Shown: positions 10,435 to 20,568, counted from the stretch's first letter. The stretch is 64,000 bases of DNA from Crocinitomicaceae bacterium (GCA_029251865.1 JAQXCN010000013.1:26567-90566); one strand, 5' to 3'. Numbers and translations are program-made. Notes: a model not told the origin generated them from the sequence alone.

Positions 10435-11033
10435 AAAAAAGTCATTTATCCGATAAAGCAAAATACGACTTAAACCTTGTTGAGGCGGCAATTAAAGGAG
10501 ATCAGCTTGCCTATGCAGATCTCATGGAGCGTTACCGCGAATCTATTTATTATATGATGCTCAAAATGGTTAAAAATCCTGATGATGCAGATGATTTAAC
10601 TATTGAGGCATTCGGAAAAGCATTTAATCGTCTTCCTCAATATTCACCAAGTTTCGCATTTAGTACCTGGCTCTTCAAAATTGCATCAAATAATTGTATT
10701 GATTTCATTCGGAAGAAAAGAATCAAAGTAACTTCTATGGATAGTGGTGTGAGAACGGATAATGGTGATGTCATTCAAATAGATACAAAATCAAACAATC
10801 TGAATCCTGAAGAAACATTTATTCAAGACCAACGTGTTATTCATATGAGATTGCTAGTGAGCAAACTAAAACCAAAATATAGAGACCTTGTAGAAATGAG
10901 ATATTTTAAAGAATTGAGCTACGAGGAGATCGCTACAGAATTAAAACTTCCACTTGGCACAGTCAAAGCTCAACTTTTTAGAGCCAGAGATTTCCTGGCG
11001 GGAATGGCTGAAAAGACAAAAGACTCCATTTAA
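10428..11033 (+). CDS. RNA polymerase sigma-70 factor, ECF-like
   Basis: Sigma2 'YADLMERYRESIYYMMLKMVKNPDDADDLTIEAFGKAF', sigma4 'YRDLVEMRYFKELSYEEIATELKLPLGTVKAQLFRAR'. Confidence 0.93.
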   Translation: MVEKSHLSDKAKYDLNLVEAAIKGDQLAYADLMERYRESIYYMMLKMVKNPDDADDLTIEAFGKAFNRLPQYSPSFAFSTWLFKIASNNCIDFIRKKRIKVTSMDSGVRTDNGDVIQIDTKSNNLNPEETFIQDQRVIHMRLLVSKLKPKYRDLVEMRYFKELSYEEIATELKLPLGTVKAQLFRARDFLAGMAEKTKDSI

Positions 11034-11648
11034 ATGGATGATTTAAAACAATATTTTCCTGATTTATCCTCCGTTCAAATTGATCAACTTGATCAACTAC
11101 CCCGTATTTATGAGGAATGGAATGCTATGATAAACGTGATTTCACGTAAGGATATGATTCACTTTAAAGAAAGACATCTACTGCACTCTCTTGGGATTCA
11201 GAAACATTCAAACTTTGAAAAAGGAAGCTATATTCTAGATATCGGGACAGGAGGTGGATTTCCCGGCGTACCATTAGCAATAGTAAATCCAGAATGTCAA
11301 TTTGTTCTTCTCGATTCTATCGGAAAGAAATTAAAGGTAATTGAGGAAGTTAAATCAAAACTGAATTTAAAGAATATTAGCACGATTCATTCTAGAGTAG
11401 AAGAGCACACTGGTGCATACAACTATATTGTTAGCAGAGCGGTGACAAACCTGCCTAAATTCATTCAGTTAACTAAACATCTCATCCCAAAAGAAAGCAA
11501 GGATTTTCGTGGAATTTACTACCTGAAAGGCGGAGAATTTAATGATGAACTAAATACAATTCAAATGAAGCACAAGGTTTACGATCTTCAACTTTGTTTT
11601 GAAGGGGCTTTCTTTGAAACAAAAAAAGTTATTGAATTAACGCATTAA
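11034..11648 (+). CDS. rsmG: 16S rRNA (guanine-N7) methyltransferase RsmG
   Basis: 'NVISRKDMIHFKERHLLHSL', 'YILDIGTGGGFPGVPLAI', 'VSRAVTNLPKF'. Confidence 0.94.
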   Translation: MDDLKQYFPDLSSVQIDQLDQLPRIYEEWNAMINVISRKDMIHFKERHLLHSLGIQKHSNFEKGSYILDIGTGGGFPGVPLAIVNPECQFVLLDSIGKKLKVIEEVKSKLNLKNISTIHSRVEEHTGAYNYIVSRAVTNLPKFIQLTKHLIPKESKDFRGIYYLKGGEFNDELNTIQMKHKVYDLQLCFEGAFFETKKVIELTH

Positions 11649-12031
11649 TTTAAAAGGACTGGGTATATCAGACTAAACGAGGGAATATCTGCATAGAACA
11701 ACTCATCTGAACTCAGATCTCGAAAGAAAAATTTACCGTACATCATTCCCATTGAAACAACCATTTCGCAGCCACTTACGTAACTAAACTCTTCGTTAGG
11801 CATGAGCGTAGGTGTTTCACCAACAACACCTTCTCCGCTAATCGTTGAAATACCATGTAACAAATGAAGAACGTGCCATTCTCGTGACAAAAGTTGAACA
11901 GGATAACTAAGACGATTACATATGGTTATCTCGTAGTTGTAAAAGAAGTTGGAATCTGCCTCTGTAAAAAGATCTTTTCGAAACCAACTGGAGACTGAAA
12001 TTTCAATACCTTTAGTCTGCGTATGCATCAT
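11645..12031 (-). CDS. apaG: ApaG family protein
   Basis: 128 aa; 'YEITICNRLSYPVQLLSREWHVLHLLHGISTISGEGVVGETPTLMPNEEFSYVSGCEM'. Confidence 0.92.
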   Translation of the reverse strand: MMHTQTKGIEISVSSWFRKDLFTEADSNFFYNYEITICNRLSYPVQLLSREWHVLHLLHGISTISGEGVVGETPTLMPNEEFSYVSGCEMVVSMGMMYGKFFFRDLSSDELFYADIPSFSLIYPVLLN

Positions 12032-12141
12032 AAAATAAAGTTATTCTATTCTATTCATATATCCATAAAAATAAATGATTTTAACTTTGAATTGCTCAGT
12101 AATTGCCTACTATTGATTATTTTATGTTGTATGTAAAAAAA

Positions 12142-12161
12142 AGAAAAGTAAATACTTTTCT
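12142..12161. promoter_or_regulatory. Palindrome AGAAAAGTA-AA-TACTTTTCT (candidate operator)
   Basis: Perfect 9-bp arms with 2-nt centre in the apaG/nqrA divergent intergenic region. Confidence 0.5.
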
Positions 12162-12202
12162 GTGACGCTATTCGATTTGATGATTCGTTTTCTATCCCTA
12201 CT

Positions 12203-12221
12203 ATTTAGAACAGTTCTAAAT
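12203..12221. promoter_or_regulatory. Palindrome ATTTAGAAC-A-GTTCTAAAT (candidate operator)
   Basis: Perfect 9-bp arms with 1-nt centre, 57 nt upstream of the putative nqrA -7 box. Confidence 0.5.
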
Positions 12222-12277
12222 TATTATTTTAAAGGATAATATTATCACCCATTACCTTACTACGCTTAGGAATTTCG

Positions 12278-12285
12278 TAATTTTG
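12278..12285 (+). promoter_or_regulatory. Putative -7 box TAATTTTG for the nqr operon
   Basis: TAnnTTTG consensus, 25 nt upstream of the nqrA ATG. Confidence 0.5.
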
Positions 12286-12310
12286 TCACCTAATTATAAT
12301 TGCAATTTTC

Positions 12311-13663
12311 ATGTCCAATACAATCAGTATTCGAAAAGGTCTGAATATCAGACTTGTAGGAGAAGCAAAGAAAGAAATTAAAGATATCCCAGTTTCTAAA
12401 ACTGTAGGGGTTTCACCCCTTGATTTTCATGGGTTAACACCAAAGCTTGTAGTCAAAGAAGGTGATAACGTTCAAATTGGAGATGTTCTGTTTTTCGACA
12501 AAAAAGAAGCCTCAGTAAAGTTTATTAGTCCTGTCAGTGGAACCATTGAATCGATTGTTCGTGGTGAAAAACGAAGAATATTAAACGTTCTTATTGCCAC
12601 AGATGGTAAACAAACGGCCAAAAAATTTGATGTTTCTAAAGCAGCATCATTTAATTCTGAAGAAACTAAAGCCTTATTACTAGAAACTGGATTCTGGAGT
12701 TCTATCAAACAAAGGCCGTTGGATGTCATTGCAAATCCGAATAACGAAGCCAAAGCCATGTTTGTATCTTCGTTCGACTCTGCACCTCTAGCACCTGACT
12801 ATGAATATATTTTGGGTGACGACATAGATAACCTTCAAAAAGGTTTTGATGCGCTTTCAACATTGACAGATGGTAAAGTTCATTTGAGCAGTAGGCCAAA
12901 TTCAATATTTAGTAAAATAAATGGTGTGAAGCATCATACATTTGATGGCGTTCACCCAGCCGGTAATGTAGGAACCCAAATGCACCATATCGATCCTGTA
13001 AACAAAGGAGAATTCGTTTGGTCCATAAACATACAAGAAGTTGCAGCCATTGGAAGATTGATCAATGAAGGTACGGTGTCATCATCACGAAAAATAGCTC
13101 TTACTGGATCGGAACTTAAAAATCCAACCTATGTTAATGTATCCAAAGGGACAGAGATGAGCGCCATCCTCGACAAAGGTATTGTAGGTTCAAATGTGAG
13201 ATATATTTCAGGAAATGTTTTAACTGGCGACCAAAAGAATCCGACAGACTTTATCGGATATTATCACAATCAAATCACTGTTATTCCAGAAGGCAACGAG
13301 TATAAATTCTTTTTGACTAGTGGATGGTTAGGCCATGGGTTTGATAAATTTTCAAACTCCAGATTATTCCCGACATTTTTGCTGCCTAAAAGCAAAAAAT
13401 TCACGTTGGATACAAATACGAATGGAGAAGAAAGAGCTTTCGTTGTTTCTGGTGAACTTGAAAAGGTATTTCCCTTTGACATCTTACCCGTGCAATTAAC
13501 AAAAGCAGCGATTACGCAAGATATAGATGGAATGGAAAACTTAGGGATTTACGAAGTTGCTCCAGAAGACTTTGCCCTTTGTGAATACGTTTGTACTACT
13601 AAAATCAATATACAAGACAAAATAAGACAAGGACTAGACTTGATTGCTAGTGAATGTATGTAA
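12311..13663 (+). CDS. nqrA: Na+-translocating NADH:quinone reductase subunit A
   Basis: 'IRKGLNIRLVGEAKKEI', 'FHGLTPKLVVKEGDNVQIGDVLFFDK', 'HHTFDGVHPAGNVGTQMHHIDPV'; first gene of a complete nqrA-F order. Confidence 0.96.
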   Translation: MSNTISIRKGLNIRLVGEAKKEIKDIPVSKTVGVSPLDFHGLTPKLVVKEGDNVQIGDVLFFDKKEASVKFISPVSGTIESIVRGEKRRILNVLIATDGKQTAKKFDVSKAASFNSEETKALLLETGFWSSIKQRPLDVIANPNNEAKAMFVSSFDSAPLAPDYEYILGDDIDNLQKGFDALSTLTDGKVHLSSRPNSIFSKINGVKHHTFDGVHPAGNVGTQMHHIDPVNKGEFVWSINIQEVAAIGRLINEGTVSSSRKIALTGSELKNPTYVNVSKGTEMSAILDKGIVGSNVRYISGNVLTGDQKNPTDFIGYYHNQITVIPEGNEYKFFLTSGWLGHGFDKFSNSRLFPTFLLPKSKKFTLDTNTNGEERAFVVSGELEKVFPFDILPVQLTKAAITQDIDGMENLGIYEVAPEDFALCEYVCTTKINIQDKIRQGLDLIASECM

Positions 13664-13678
13664 TTAAAAAAGAGAACT

Positions 13679-14923
13679 GTGAAATTTTTAGAAAAATATT
13701 TACATAAAATGGAACCTCACTTTATAAAAGGTGGGAAATACGAAAAGTGGAATCCATTATTTGAAACTTTAGCTACGTTTGCTTTTACACCGAAGTTGGT
13801 TACTACAAAAGGAACCCACATCCGAGATGGTGTTGACCTAAAGCGGACTATGTTTACTGTTGTTATTGCCTTAATACCATGTTTACTTTTCGGTATTTAC
13901 AATACAGGGCATTGGGAATATGCGGTAGCTGAAGGGAATAGGGATATTCCATATTTTGCGGAAATGGGTGCTAAATTCCTTACTGGTTTGACAATTGTGC
14001 TACCTGTAGTAGTCGTATCATACGGTGTCGGTCTAACGATTGAGTTTATTTTTGGAATGCTTCGTGGCCATTCTCTTCACGAAGGGTTTTTGGTCTCAGG
14101 GATGCTTATTCCGCTTACTATGCCTGCTGATGTTCCATTGTGGATGGTCGCCATTGCTACGGCCTTTGCAGTAATAATCGGTAAAGAAATCTTTGGTGGA
14201 ACAGGTATGAATGTAGTTAATATCGCTCTAACTGCCCGTGCTTTCCTTTTCTTTGCTTACCCAACGTCAATGTCAGGTGATAAAGTTTGGATGTCCGGTT
14301 TGGGCGACAAAATGTCGACAAATTCAGCTGATTTAGATGGCTTTTCGGGAGCCACCGCACTCGGTGATCTTGCCTCCTTTATGTCAGACAAAGCGACGGT
14401 TGCAGGAGAAACTGTTCAATCAAGTATGGCGCTTCAAAACTTCTCCACAGAGTATGGAGTATGGGAATCCTTTGTGGGAATGATTCCTGGTTCAATTGGC
14501 GAAACCTCTACTCTAGCCTGTTTGATTGGTGGACTATTACTAGTGTTGACAGGAGTTGGTTCATTAAGAATCATTCTTTCCTTTTTTGCAGGTGGTTTTG
14601 TAATGGGATTACTTTTAAATGCTATCGGTGGAAACCCATATTTAGACCTTGCCGCTCACCATCACCTTGTAATCGGAGGTTTCGCTTTTGGTGCGGTGTT
14701 CATGGCTACAGACCCAGTTACTGCATCGCAAACCGCTTTCGGAAAGATTATCTACGGTTTCCTTGGAGGTTTATTAGCGATTATGATTCGTGTATTGAAC
14801 CCGGCCTATCCCGAGGGCGTATTCTTAGCGATACTCTTTATGAATATTATGGCACCTATTATAGATCACTATATTATTCAGGCAAATATTAATAGAAGAC
14901 TTAAAAGACTTAAAACAGCATAA
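13679..14923 (+). CDS. nqrB: Na+-translocating NADH:quinone reductase subunit B
   Basis: 'DGVDLKRTMFTVVIALIPCLLFGIYNTG', 'FSGATALGDLASF' (covalent FMN SGAT motif). Confidence 0.97.
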   Translation: MKFLEKYLHKMEPHFIKGGKYEKWNPLFETLATFAFTPKLVTTKGTHIRDGVDLKRTMFTVVIALIPCLLFGIYNTGHWEYAVAEGNRDIPYFAEMGAKFLTGLTIVLPVVVVSYGVGLTIEFIFGMLRGHSLHEGFLVSGMLIPLTMPADVPLWMVAIATAFAVIIGKEIFGGTGMNVVNIALTARAFLFFAYPTSMSGDKVWMSGLGDKMSTNSADLDGFSGATALGDLASFMSDKATVAGETVQSSMALQNFSTEYGVWESFVGMIPGSIGETSTLACLIGGLLLVLTGVGSLRIILSFFAGGFVMGLLLNAIGGNPYLDLAAHHHLVIGGFAFGAVFMATDPVTASQTAFGKIIYGFLGGLLAIMIRVLNPAYPEGVFLAILFMNIMAPIIDHYIIQANINRRLKRLKTA

Positions 14924-14925
14924 AT

Positions 14926-15669
14926 ATGGCACTTAATAAAGAATCAAATGGATTCACTTTTGGATTTGCGATTGTACTTGTAGTTGTTCTAGGGGTTATA
15001 CTCGCATCCTTAGCAGAAGGCTTAAAACCACTTAAGGAAAAGAATGTACGCGTTAAAAAACAAATCGATATTCTTTCAGCGATGATGGATGTTGAGAAGG
15101 AAGGAATTGACCGTTCAAATGCTATTGAAGAATTCCCTAAGTACGTTGACTTGTCAGAGGCCGTAATACTTAACAACGTCGGTGAAGAAGTTTCCAAAGG
15201 AAAGGCAGCTTTTGAAGTTGACATTAAAAAAGAATACAGAGATAAAAATCTAAAAGAAGAAGATAAAAAGTTCCCTTTGTTTATTGCGCGAGACAAAGAA
15301 AAAAACACGCGATACATAATACCTGTCGTGGGAAAGGGTCTATGGGGACCAATATGGGGATATATTTGCTTAGAAGAAGATATGAAAACAATTTTAGGCG
15401 TTTCTTTCGATCACAAAACTGAAACACCAGGTTTAGGTGCCGAAATTAACAAGCCTTTCTTCATGGACAGATGGAAAGATTCTGAAATAAGTGATTCTTT
15501 AGGAAACTTCCAAAAATATGAAGTAGTAAAGGATAATTCAGGTTCTGCTTATCCGAGTAAAGTTGATGGAATTACCGGAGGAACTATAACATCTAAAGGC
15601 GTAGAAGAAATGGTTAACCGCAGTCTTCAAATCTACTCTAACTACTTTAAGAACTTAAATTCAAAATAA
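14926..15669 (+). CDS. nqrC: Na+-translocating NADH:quinone reductase subunit C
   Basis: 'GKGLWGPIWGYI', 'HKTETPGLGAEI', 'DGITGGTITSKGVEEMV' (flavinylation-type motif); operon position. Confidence 0.96.
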   Translation: MALNKESNGFTFGFAIVLVVVLGVILASLAEGLKPLKEKNVRVKKQIDILSAMMDVEKEGIDRSNAIEEFPKYVDLSEAVILNNVGEEVSKGKAAFEVDIKKEYRDKNLKEEDKKFPLFIARDKEKNTRYIIPVVGKGLWGPIWGYICLEEDMKTILGVSFDHKTETPGLGAEINKPFFMDRWKDSEISDSLGNFQKYEVVKDNSGSAYPSKVDGITGGTITSKGVEEMVNRSLQIYSNYFKNLNSK

Positions 15670-15670
15670 T

Positions 15671-16348
15671 ATGAGTGCCGATAAAAAATCTTCTGAGCCA
15701 TTATTTTCGAAAAAAAATAAAAAGCTAATTACCGATCCTTTAACAGACAATAACCCAGTAACCATTCAGGTATTAGGTATTTGTTCCGCACTTGCGATTA
15801 CCGTGCAAGTTAATCAGGCTATTGTAATGTCCATGTCCGTATTGTTCGTGATTATAATGGGGAACTGGATTGTTTCGATGTTGCGAAATTTAATTCCTTC
15901 GAGAATTCGGATTATTGTCCAATTATTGGTTGTTGCATCTTTGGTAATTATTGTAGATCAAGTTTTAGCAGCCTTTTTACCTGATTTATCCGCAAAACTC
16001 TCTGTTTTCGTTGGATTAATTATCACCAACTGTATTATTATGGGACGCTTAGAAGCGTTTGCAATGGCGAACAAGCCTTGGCCTTCTATCCTTGATGGAT
16101 TTGGTAATGGCCTTGGGTATGGGGCAATACTCATATTAGTTGCTGTATTTAGAGAGCTCTTTGGATCTGGAACACTAATGGGTTTTCCTATATTCGGAAA
16201 TGCCCTTCCCGGAGAAGAATCAGGATTATATGCAATGGGATATCAAAACAACAACCTAATGATTTTACCCCCAATGGCTTTGATTATTGTAGGTGTGATT
16301 ATTTGGGTTCAAAGATCTAGAAACAAGGCTCTAATTGAAGAGCATTAA
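15671..16348 (+). CDS. nqrD: Na+-translocating NADH:quinone reductase subunit D
   Basis: 'PLTDNNPVTIQVLGICSALAITVQV', 'FVGLIITNCIIMGRLEAFAM'; operon position. Confidence 0.96.
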   Translation: MSADKKSSEPLFSKKNKKLITDPLTDNNPVTIQVLGICSALAITVQVNQAIVMSMSVLFVIIMGNWIVSMLRNLIPSRIRIIVQLLVVASLVIIVDQVLAAFLPDLSAKLSVFVGLIITNCIIMGRLEAFAMANKPWPSILDGFGNGLGYGAILILVAVFRELFGSGTLMGFPIFGNALPGEESGLYAMGYQNNNLMILPPMALIIVGVIIWVQRSRNKALIEEH

Positions 16349-16359
16349 AATAAAGAATT

Positions 16360-17052
16360 ATGGAAAGTACTCTTGATATATTTGTTAAAGCAATTTTTTC
16401 TGAGAATATGATTTTCGCATATTTCTTGGGAATGTGCTCGTACCTTGCTGTTTCCAAAACAGTTAAGACAGCTGTTGGACTCGGAGCGGCGGTTATCTTC
16501 GTTTTAACCGTAACGGTTCCTGTGAACTTTCTCCTTGAAAATTATGTTTTAAAGGCAGGAGCGTTGGAATGGTTGGGAGCTGAATATGCTGAATTAGATT
16601 TAAGCTTTTTATCTTTCATCATGTACATTGCCGTTGTTGCATCAATTGTTCAATTAGTTGAAATGTTAGTAGAAAAATTTGCACCTGCGTTATATGGAGC
16701 ACTGGGTATATTCTTACCCTTAATTGCCGTGAACTGTTCGATTCTTGGCGGCGCCTTGTTTATGCAAGAACGACAATATTCTACGATTTTGGATGCCACT
16801 GCCTTTTCTTTAGGTTCTGGTATTGGGTGGTTTATAGCCATTGTTGCAATAGCCGCAATACGCGAAAAATTGCGCTATTCGAACGTCCCAGGGCCATTAA
16901 GAGGATTGGGGATTACATTTATTGTAACAGGACTTATGGGTATGGCATTCATGAGTTTCATGGGTATTAAATATGGTGAAGAGGCTCCGAGTGAGGATGT
17001 TGAAACTGTAACTACAATGATTGACACAAATAAAGAAAATAACATTAACTAA
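16360..17052 (+). CDS. nqrE: Na+-translocating NADH:quinone reductase subunit E
   Basis: 'IFVKAIFSENMIFAYFLGMCSYLAVSKTVKTAVGLG', 'GIFLPLIAVNCSILGGALFM'; operon position. Confidence 0.96.
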   Translation: MESTLDIFVKAIFSENMIFAYFLGMCSYLAVSKTVKTAVGLGAAVIFVLTVTVPVNFLLENYVLKAGALEWLGAEYAELDLSFLSFIMYIAVVASIVQLVEMLVEKFAPALYGALGIFLPLIAVNCSILGGALFMQERQYSTILDATAFSLGSGIGWFIAIVAIAAIREKLRYSNVPGPLRGLGITFIVTGLMGMAFMSFMGIKYGEEAPSEDVETVTTMIDTNKENNIN

Positions 17053-17057
17053 CCATC

Positions 17058-18362
17058 ATGGGAACTATTCTGATCATAACCTTAATTGCATTTCTAACGG
17101 TCATACTTTTGTTGACCTCAATGCTATTGTTTGTAAAAGCTAAAATTTCACCAAAAGGGAAATTAGTGATTGATATTAACGATGGGGAGAAAATACTAGA
17201 AGTTGATGGTGGTGGTACATTACTCGGTACTCTAGGAAGTTCAGGTATATTTTTACCATCTGCATGTGGTGGTGGTGGAACATGTGTTCAGTGTGTTTGT
17301 CAAGTAAATGAGGGTGGCGGAGAAATTCTACCAACAGAAGCACCACATTTTTCGAGGAAAGAAATTGCCTCGAATCACAGACTTGGATGTCAAGTTAAGG
17401 TCAAAGAAAATATGAAAATTCATATCGAAGAGGAAGTTCTTGGTATTAAAGAATGGAAGGCAAAGGTTTCTTCGAACTACAATGTAGCGACCTATATCAA
17501 AGAATTTATTGTTGATATTCCAGAGGATATGAATTATAAAGCTGGTGGATATATTCAAATCAATATTCCAGAAACTGAAGTGAAGTTCGCTGAAATGGAT
17601 ATCACAGCGCATCCTCAAGACCACCCTGGTGAACCAAAGAAATTCGAAAAAGATTGGTCAGAGGGTAAATTTGCCATGCGAGATTTAGTCATGAAGAATA
17701 GCGAAGAGGTCGTGAGAGCATATTCTATGGCATCTTACCCTGCAGAAGGTAGAAAGATTATGTTGAATGTACGGGTAGCAGCACCACCATGGGATAGAGC
17801 CAATGACAAATGGGCAGATATAAATCCAGGTGTTGCCTCGTCTTATATTTTTGGTCTTAAAGAAGGTGACGAAGTAACTATTTCAGGTCCTTATGGTGAA
17901 TTCTTCATAAATGAATCTGATGCCGAAATGTTATATATCGGTGGTGGTGCTGGAATGGCACCTATGAGATCTCACCTTTATGAGCTATTCAAGACACTCA
18001 AAACCGGAAGAAAAGTTTCCTATTGGTATGGTGGTCGTTCAAGAGCTGAACTATTCTATATTCACTACTTCAGAGATTTAGAAAAGGAATTTCCAAATTT
18101 CAAATTCTATCTCGTCTTATCGGACGCTCTCCCTGAAGACAATTGGATAAACAAGGAAAACTGTGAAGACGAAAAAGGAGATGGTTTCTCTGGGTTTGTA
18201 CACCAGGTAGTTATGGATCAATATTTATCCAAACATGATGCTCCAGAAGATCTTGAAGTTTATTTCTGTGGTCCACCAATGATGAATCAAGCGGTCATAA
18301 AAATGTGTGACGATTGGGGTATTCCTGATGAAAATGTAAGGTTTGACGACTTTGGAGGATAG
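17058..18362 (+). CDS. nqrF: Na+-translocating NADH:quinone reductase subunit F
   Basis: 'PSACGGGGTCVQCVCQV' 2Fe-2S motif, 'RAYSMASYPAEG' FAD site, C-term 'VYFCGPPMMNQAVIKMCDDWGIPDENVRFDDFGG'. Confidence 0.97.
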   Translation: MGTILIITLIAFLTVILLLTSMLLFVKAKISPKGKLVIDINDGEKILEVDGGGTLLGTLGSSGIFLPSACGGGGTCVQCVCQVNEGGGEILPTEAPHFSRKEIASNHRLGCQVKVKENMKIHIEEEVLGIKEWKAKVSSNYNVATYIKEFIVDIPEDMNYKAGGYIQINIPETEVKFAEMDITAHPQDHPGEPKKFEKDWSEGKFAMRDLVMKNSEEVVRAYSMASYPAEGRKIMLNVRVAAPPWDRANDKWADINPGVASSYIFGLKEGDEVTISGPYGEFFINESDAEMLYIGGGAGMAPMRSHLYELFKTLKTGRKVSYWYGGRSRAELFYIHYFRDLEKEFPNFKFYLVLSDALPEDNWINKENCEDEKGDGFSGFVHQVVMDQYLSKHDAPEDLEVYFCGPPMMNQAVIKMCDDWGIPDENVRFDDFGG

Positions 18363-18365
18363 ATT

Positions 18366-19448
18366 TTATTGAAGTAGAACGCCAGCCAATATATCTATTT
18401 CTTTTTCAGTATTGTAAGAATGAAGGCAAAGGCGCAAACGTGATTTACCTGCAGGAACTGTGGGAGGATAAATCCCCTTCGTATGGATTCCAACGGATTT
18501 TAATTGTTCAACGCGCTGTTCTAGCAGTTCTTTATTATTGAATTCTAAAATTTGAATGGGTGAAGTTTCAGCAGATAAAAAACTCAAAGACGAACATCTT
18601 TCTCTGAAATAATGAATCCTTTTTTTTAAGGTAAAAATACTTTCTTCAATAGATTTGTGGGTGACCAAAGCTGCAATATCTTGATAAAATGTTGGTGGTA
18701 AGGCAGTAGAATAAATAAAGCCTCGAGAAAAGTTAATTAAAAATTCCTTTAATGTTTGAGAGCCCAAGACAACAGCACCGTGAGCACCGTATGCTTTTCC
18801 AAAAGTTATAATTCTTGCAAATACCTGAGGTGATATATTTGACTCAAAGCATAAGCCTTTCCCTTGTAACCCATAAACTCCTCCTGCATGCGCTTCATCG
18901 ACAATCAAATACGCATTATTGATCGCACATAAATTTGCAATTTCAGATAATGGAGCAATATCCCCATCCATTGAGTATAATGATTCTATGAGCACATAAT
19001 TTATTTTGGCTTTACTCTTTTTTAATTTGAAACGAAGGTCCTCAACATCATTGTGCTTGAATGCAGTTGATTTGGAGAATGATAAACGTATACCATCTCT
19101 TGAACTTGCATGAATGTATTCATCGTAAAATACTTCATCCTCTCTCTGTAATATTGCTGAAAGCAACCCGAGATTTGCAACATATCCGGAATTATATACC
19201 AACGCTGATTCTGATTTAAAGTGAGTTGCTAAATTATACTCACAAAGCTCTGCTTGCTTGGAATTACCAGATAGTAAACGCGAACCAGTTGCTCCATTAG
19301 AAATAGGAGTATGCCCACTAATCTTAACTTGAGAAAGACCTATATAATCATTGGAAAAGAAATCTATACCATCCCCAGGAACTTGAAGGGACCTTAGCGT
19401 TCCTGTTGACTTGCGTTTGAGCAGCTTATCAAGCAAGCTCTCATTCAT
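18366..19448 (-). CDS. bioF: 8-amino-7-oxononanoate synthase-like PLP aminotransferase
   Basis: 'FFSNDYIGLSQ', 'GSRLLSGN', 'IVDEAHAGGVYG', 'TFGKAYGAHGAVVLGS' (PLP lysine); overlaps bioB by 8 nt. Confidence 0.87.
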   Translation of the reverse strand: MNESLLDKLLKRKSTGTLRSLQVPGDGIDFFSNDYIGLSQVKISGHTPISNGATGSRLLSGNSKQAELCEYNLATHFKSESALVYNSGYVANLGLLSAILQREDEVFYDEYIHASSRDGIRLSFSKSTAFKHNDVEDLRFKLKKSKAKINYVLIESLYSMDGDIAPLSEIANLCAINNAYLIVDEAHAGGVYGLQGKGLCFESNISPQVFARIITFGKAYGAHGAVVLGSQTLKEFLINFSRGFIYSTALPPTFYQDIAALVTHKSIEESIFTLKKRIHYFRERCSSLSFLSAETSPIQILEFNNKELLEQRVEQLKSVGIHTKGIYPPTVPAGKSRLRLCLHSYNTEKEIDILAGVLLQ

Positions 19449-20556
19449 CTAGAGACTCAACTTTAGTTACTGTTCTTGGCTGAAAATATTTTTCTGATTT
19501 CTTCTCTTTTGCTTTAGCGTATGCCGCTTCTCGCTCTGCTGCGACTCTCTTTTTTTCAATTAAGATTGGATCTGGATTTGTTGTAGGTTGCTCCCCATCT
19601 GCAAAAGATTCTTTAGCTACTAAACCTAGTATTGAGAACATCTCTTTATCTTCATTAAACTCAGGATTAGGAGTTGTCAACAACTTGTCACCCGCAAAAA
19701 TAGAGCCTGCACCTGCCATAAAACAGAGTGCCTGAGCCTCCATAGACATTTTCGTACGTCCAGCAGAAAGACGAACAATAGAACCTGGAAATGCAATCCT
19801 TGTTGTCGCTACCATTCTTATTAGTTCCCACTGTTCAATTGGCTTTTGATCTTCTAAGGGTGTACCTTCTACAGCTACAAGAGCGTTAATCGGAATAGAT
19901 TCGGGTGGATTCTCCATCTCCATGTAACTCATAAGTAGACCAATACGATCTTCCTCAGTTTCTCCCATACCGATAATACCACCAGAACAAACAGAAATCC
20001 CAGCTTTTCTTGCGTTATCTATAGTATCTAGACGTTGCTCATATTCTCTTGTAGATATGACATCAGAATAAAACTCTTTTGAACTATCTAAATTGTGATT
20101 ATAGGCAAATAAACCTGCGTTTTTCAATCGCTTCGCTTGATTCTCGTTCATCATTCCGAGCGTACAACAAACTTCCATCCCCATGTCATTGACACCTTGA
20201 ACCATTTCAACAACCTTGTCGAAATCTCTATTGTCCTTAACCTCTCTCCATGCCGCACCCATACACAATCTAGATGAGCCATTTGTTTTTGCGTTTTTTG
20301 CTTGTTCCAAGACATCTTCGACCTTCATAATACCTTCAGCATCGACATCAGTATGGTATCTCGCTGCTTGCGGACAATAGCCGCAATCTTCAGGACATCC
20401 TCCTGTTTTAATACTCAACAAAGAAGACATTTGAACCTCTCTTGGATTGTGGTATTTACGATGAACAGTAGCTGCCTCAAAGACAAGCTCTAATAAAGGC
20501 TTTTGATACAAGGCCAAAAGTGATTCTTTATTGGAATAGTCAGGATTAAATTTCAT
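19441..20556 (-). CDS. bioB: Biotin synthase (radical SAM)
   Basis: 'SIKTGGCPEDCGYCPQAARYHTDV' (CxxxCxxC), 'NHNLDSSKEFY', 'CSGGIIGMGET', 'RLSAGRTKMS'. Confidence 0.96.
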   Translation of the reverse strand: MKFNPDYSNKESLLALYQKPLLELVFEAATVHRKYHNPREVQMSSLLSIKTGGCPEDCGYCPQAARYHTDVDAEGIMKVEDVLEQAKNAKTNGSSRLCMGAAWREVKDNRDFDKVVEMVQGVNDMGMEVCCTLGMMNENQAKRLKNAGLFAYNHNLDSSKEFYSDVISTREYEQRLDTIDNARKAGISVCSGGIIGMGETEEDRIGLLMSYMEMENPPESIPINALVAVEGTPLEDQKPIEQWELIRMVATTRIAFPGSIVRLSAGRTKMSMEAQALCFMAGAGSIFAGDKLLTTPNPEFNEDKEMFSILGLVAKESFADGEQPTTNPDPILIEKKRVAAEREAAYAKAKEKKSEKYFQPRTVTKVESLDE

Positions 20557-20560
20557 ACCA

Positions 20561-20568
20561 CAAATATA
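20561..20568 (-). promoter_or_regulatory. Putative -7 box TATATTTG for bioB, 4 nt before ATG
   Basis: + strand 'caaatata'; start codon 'cat' at 20554-20556. TTG occurs 22 nt upstream of the box. Confidence 0.5.

Noticed and set aside
14461-14892. 143-aa + strand ORF inside nqrB
   Set aside because: Alternative-frame shadow of nqrB transmembrane codons (Trp/Cys/Arg-rich).
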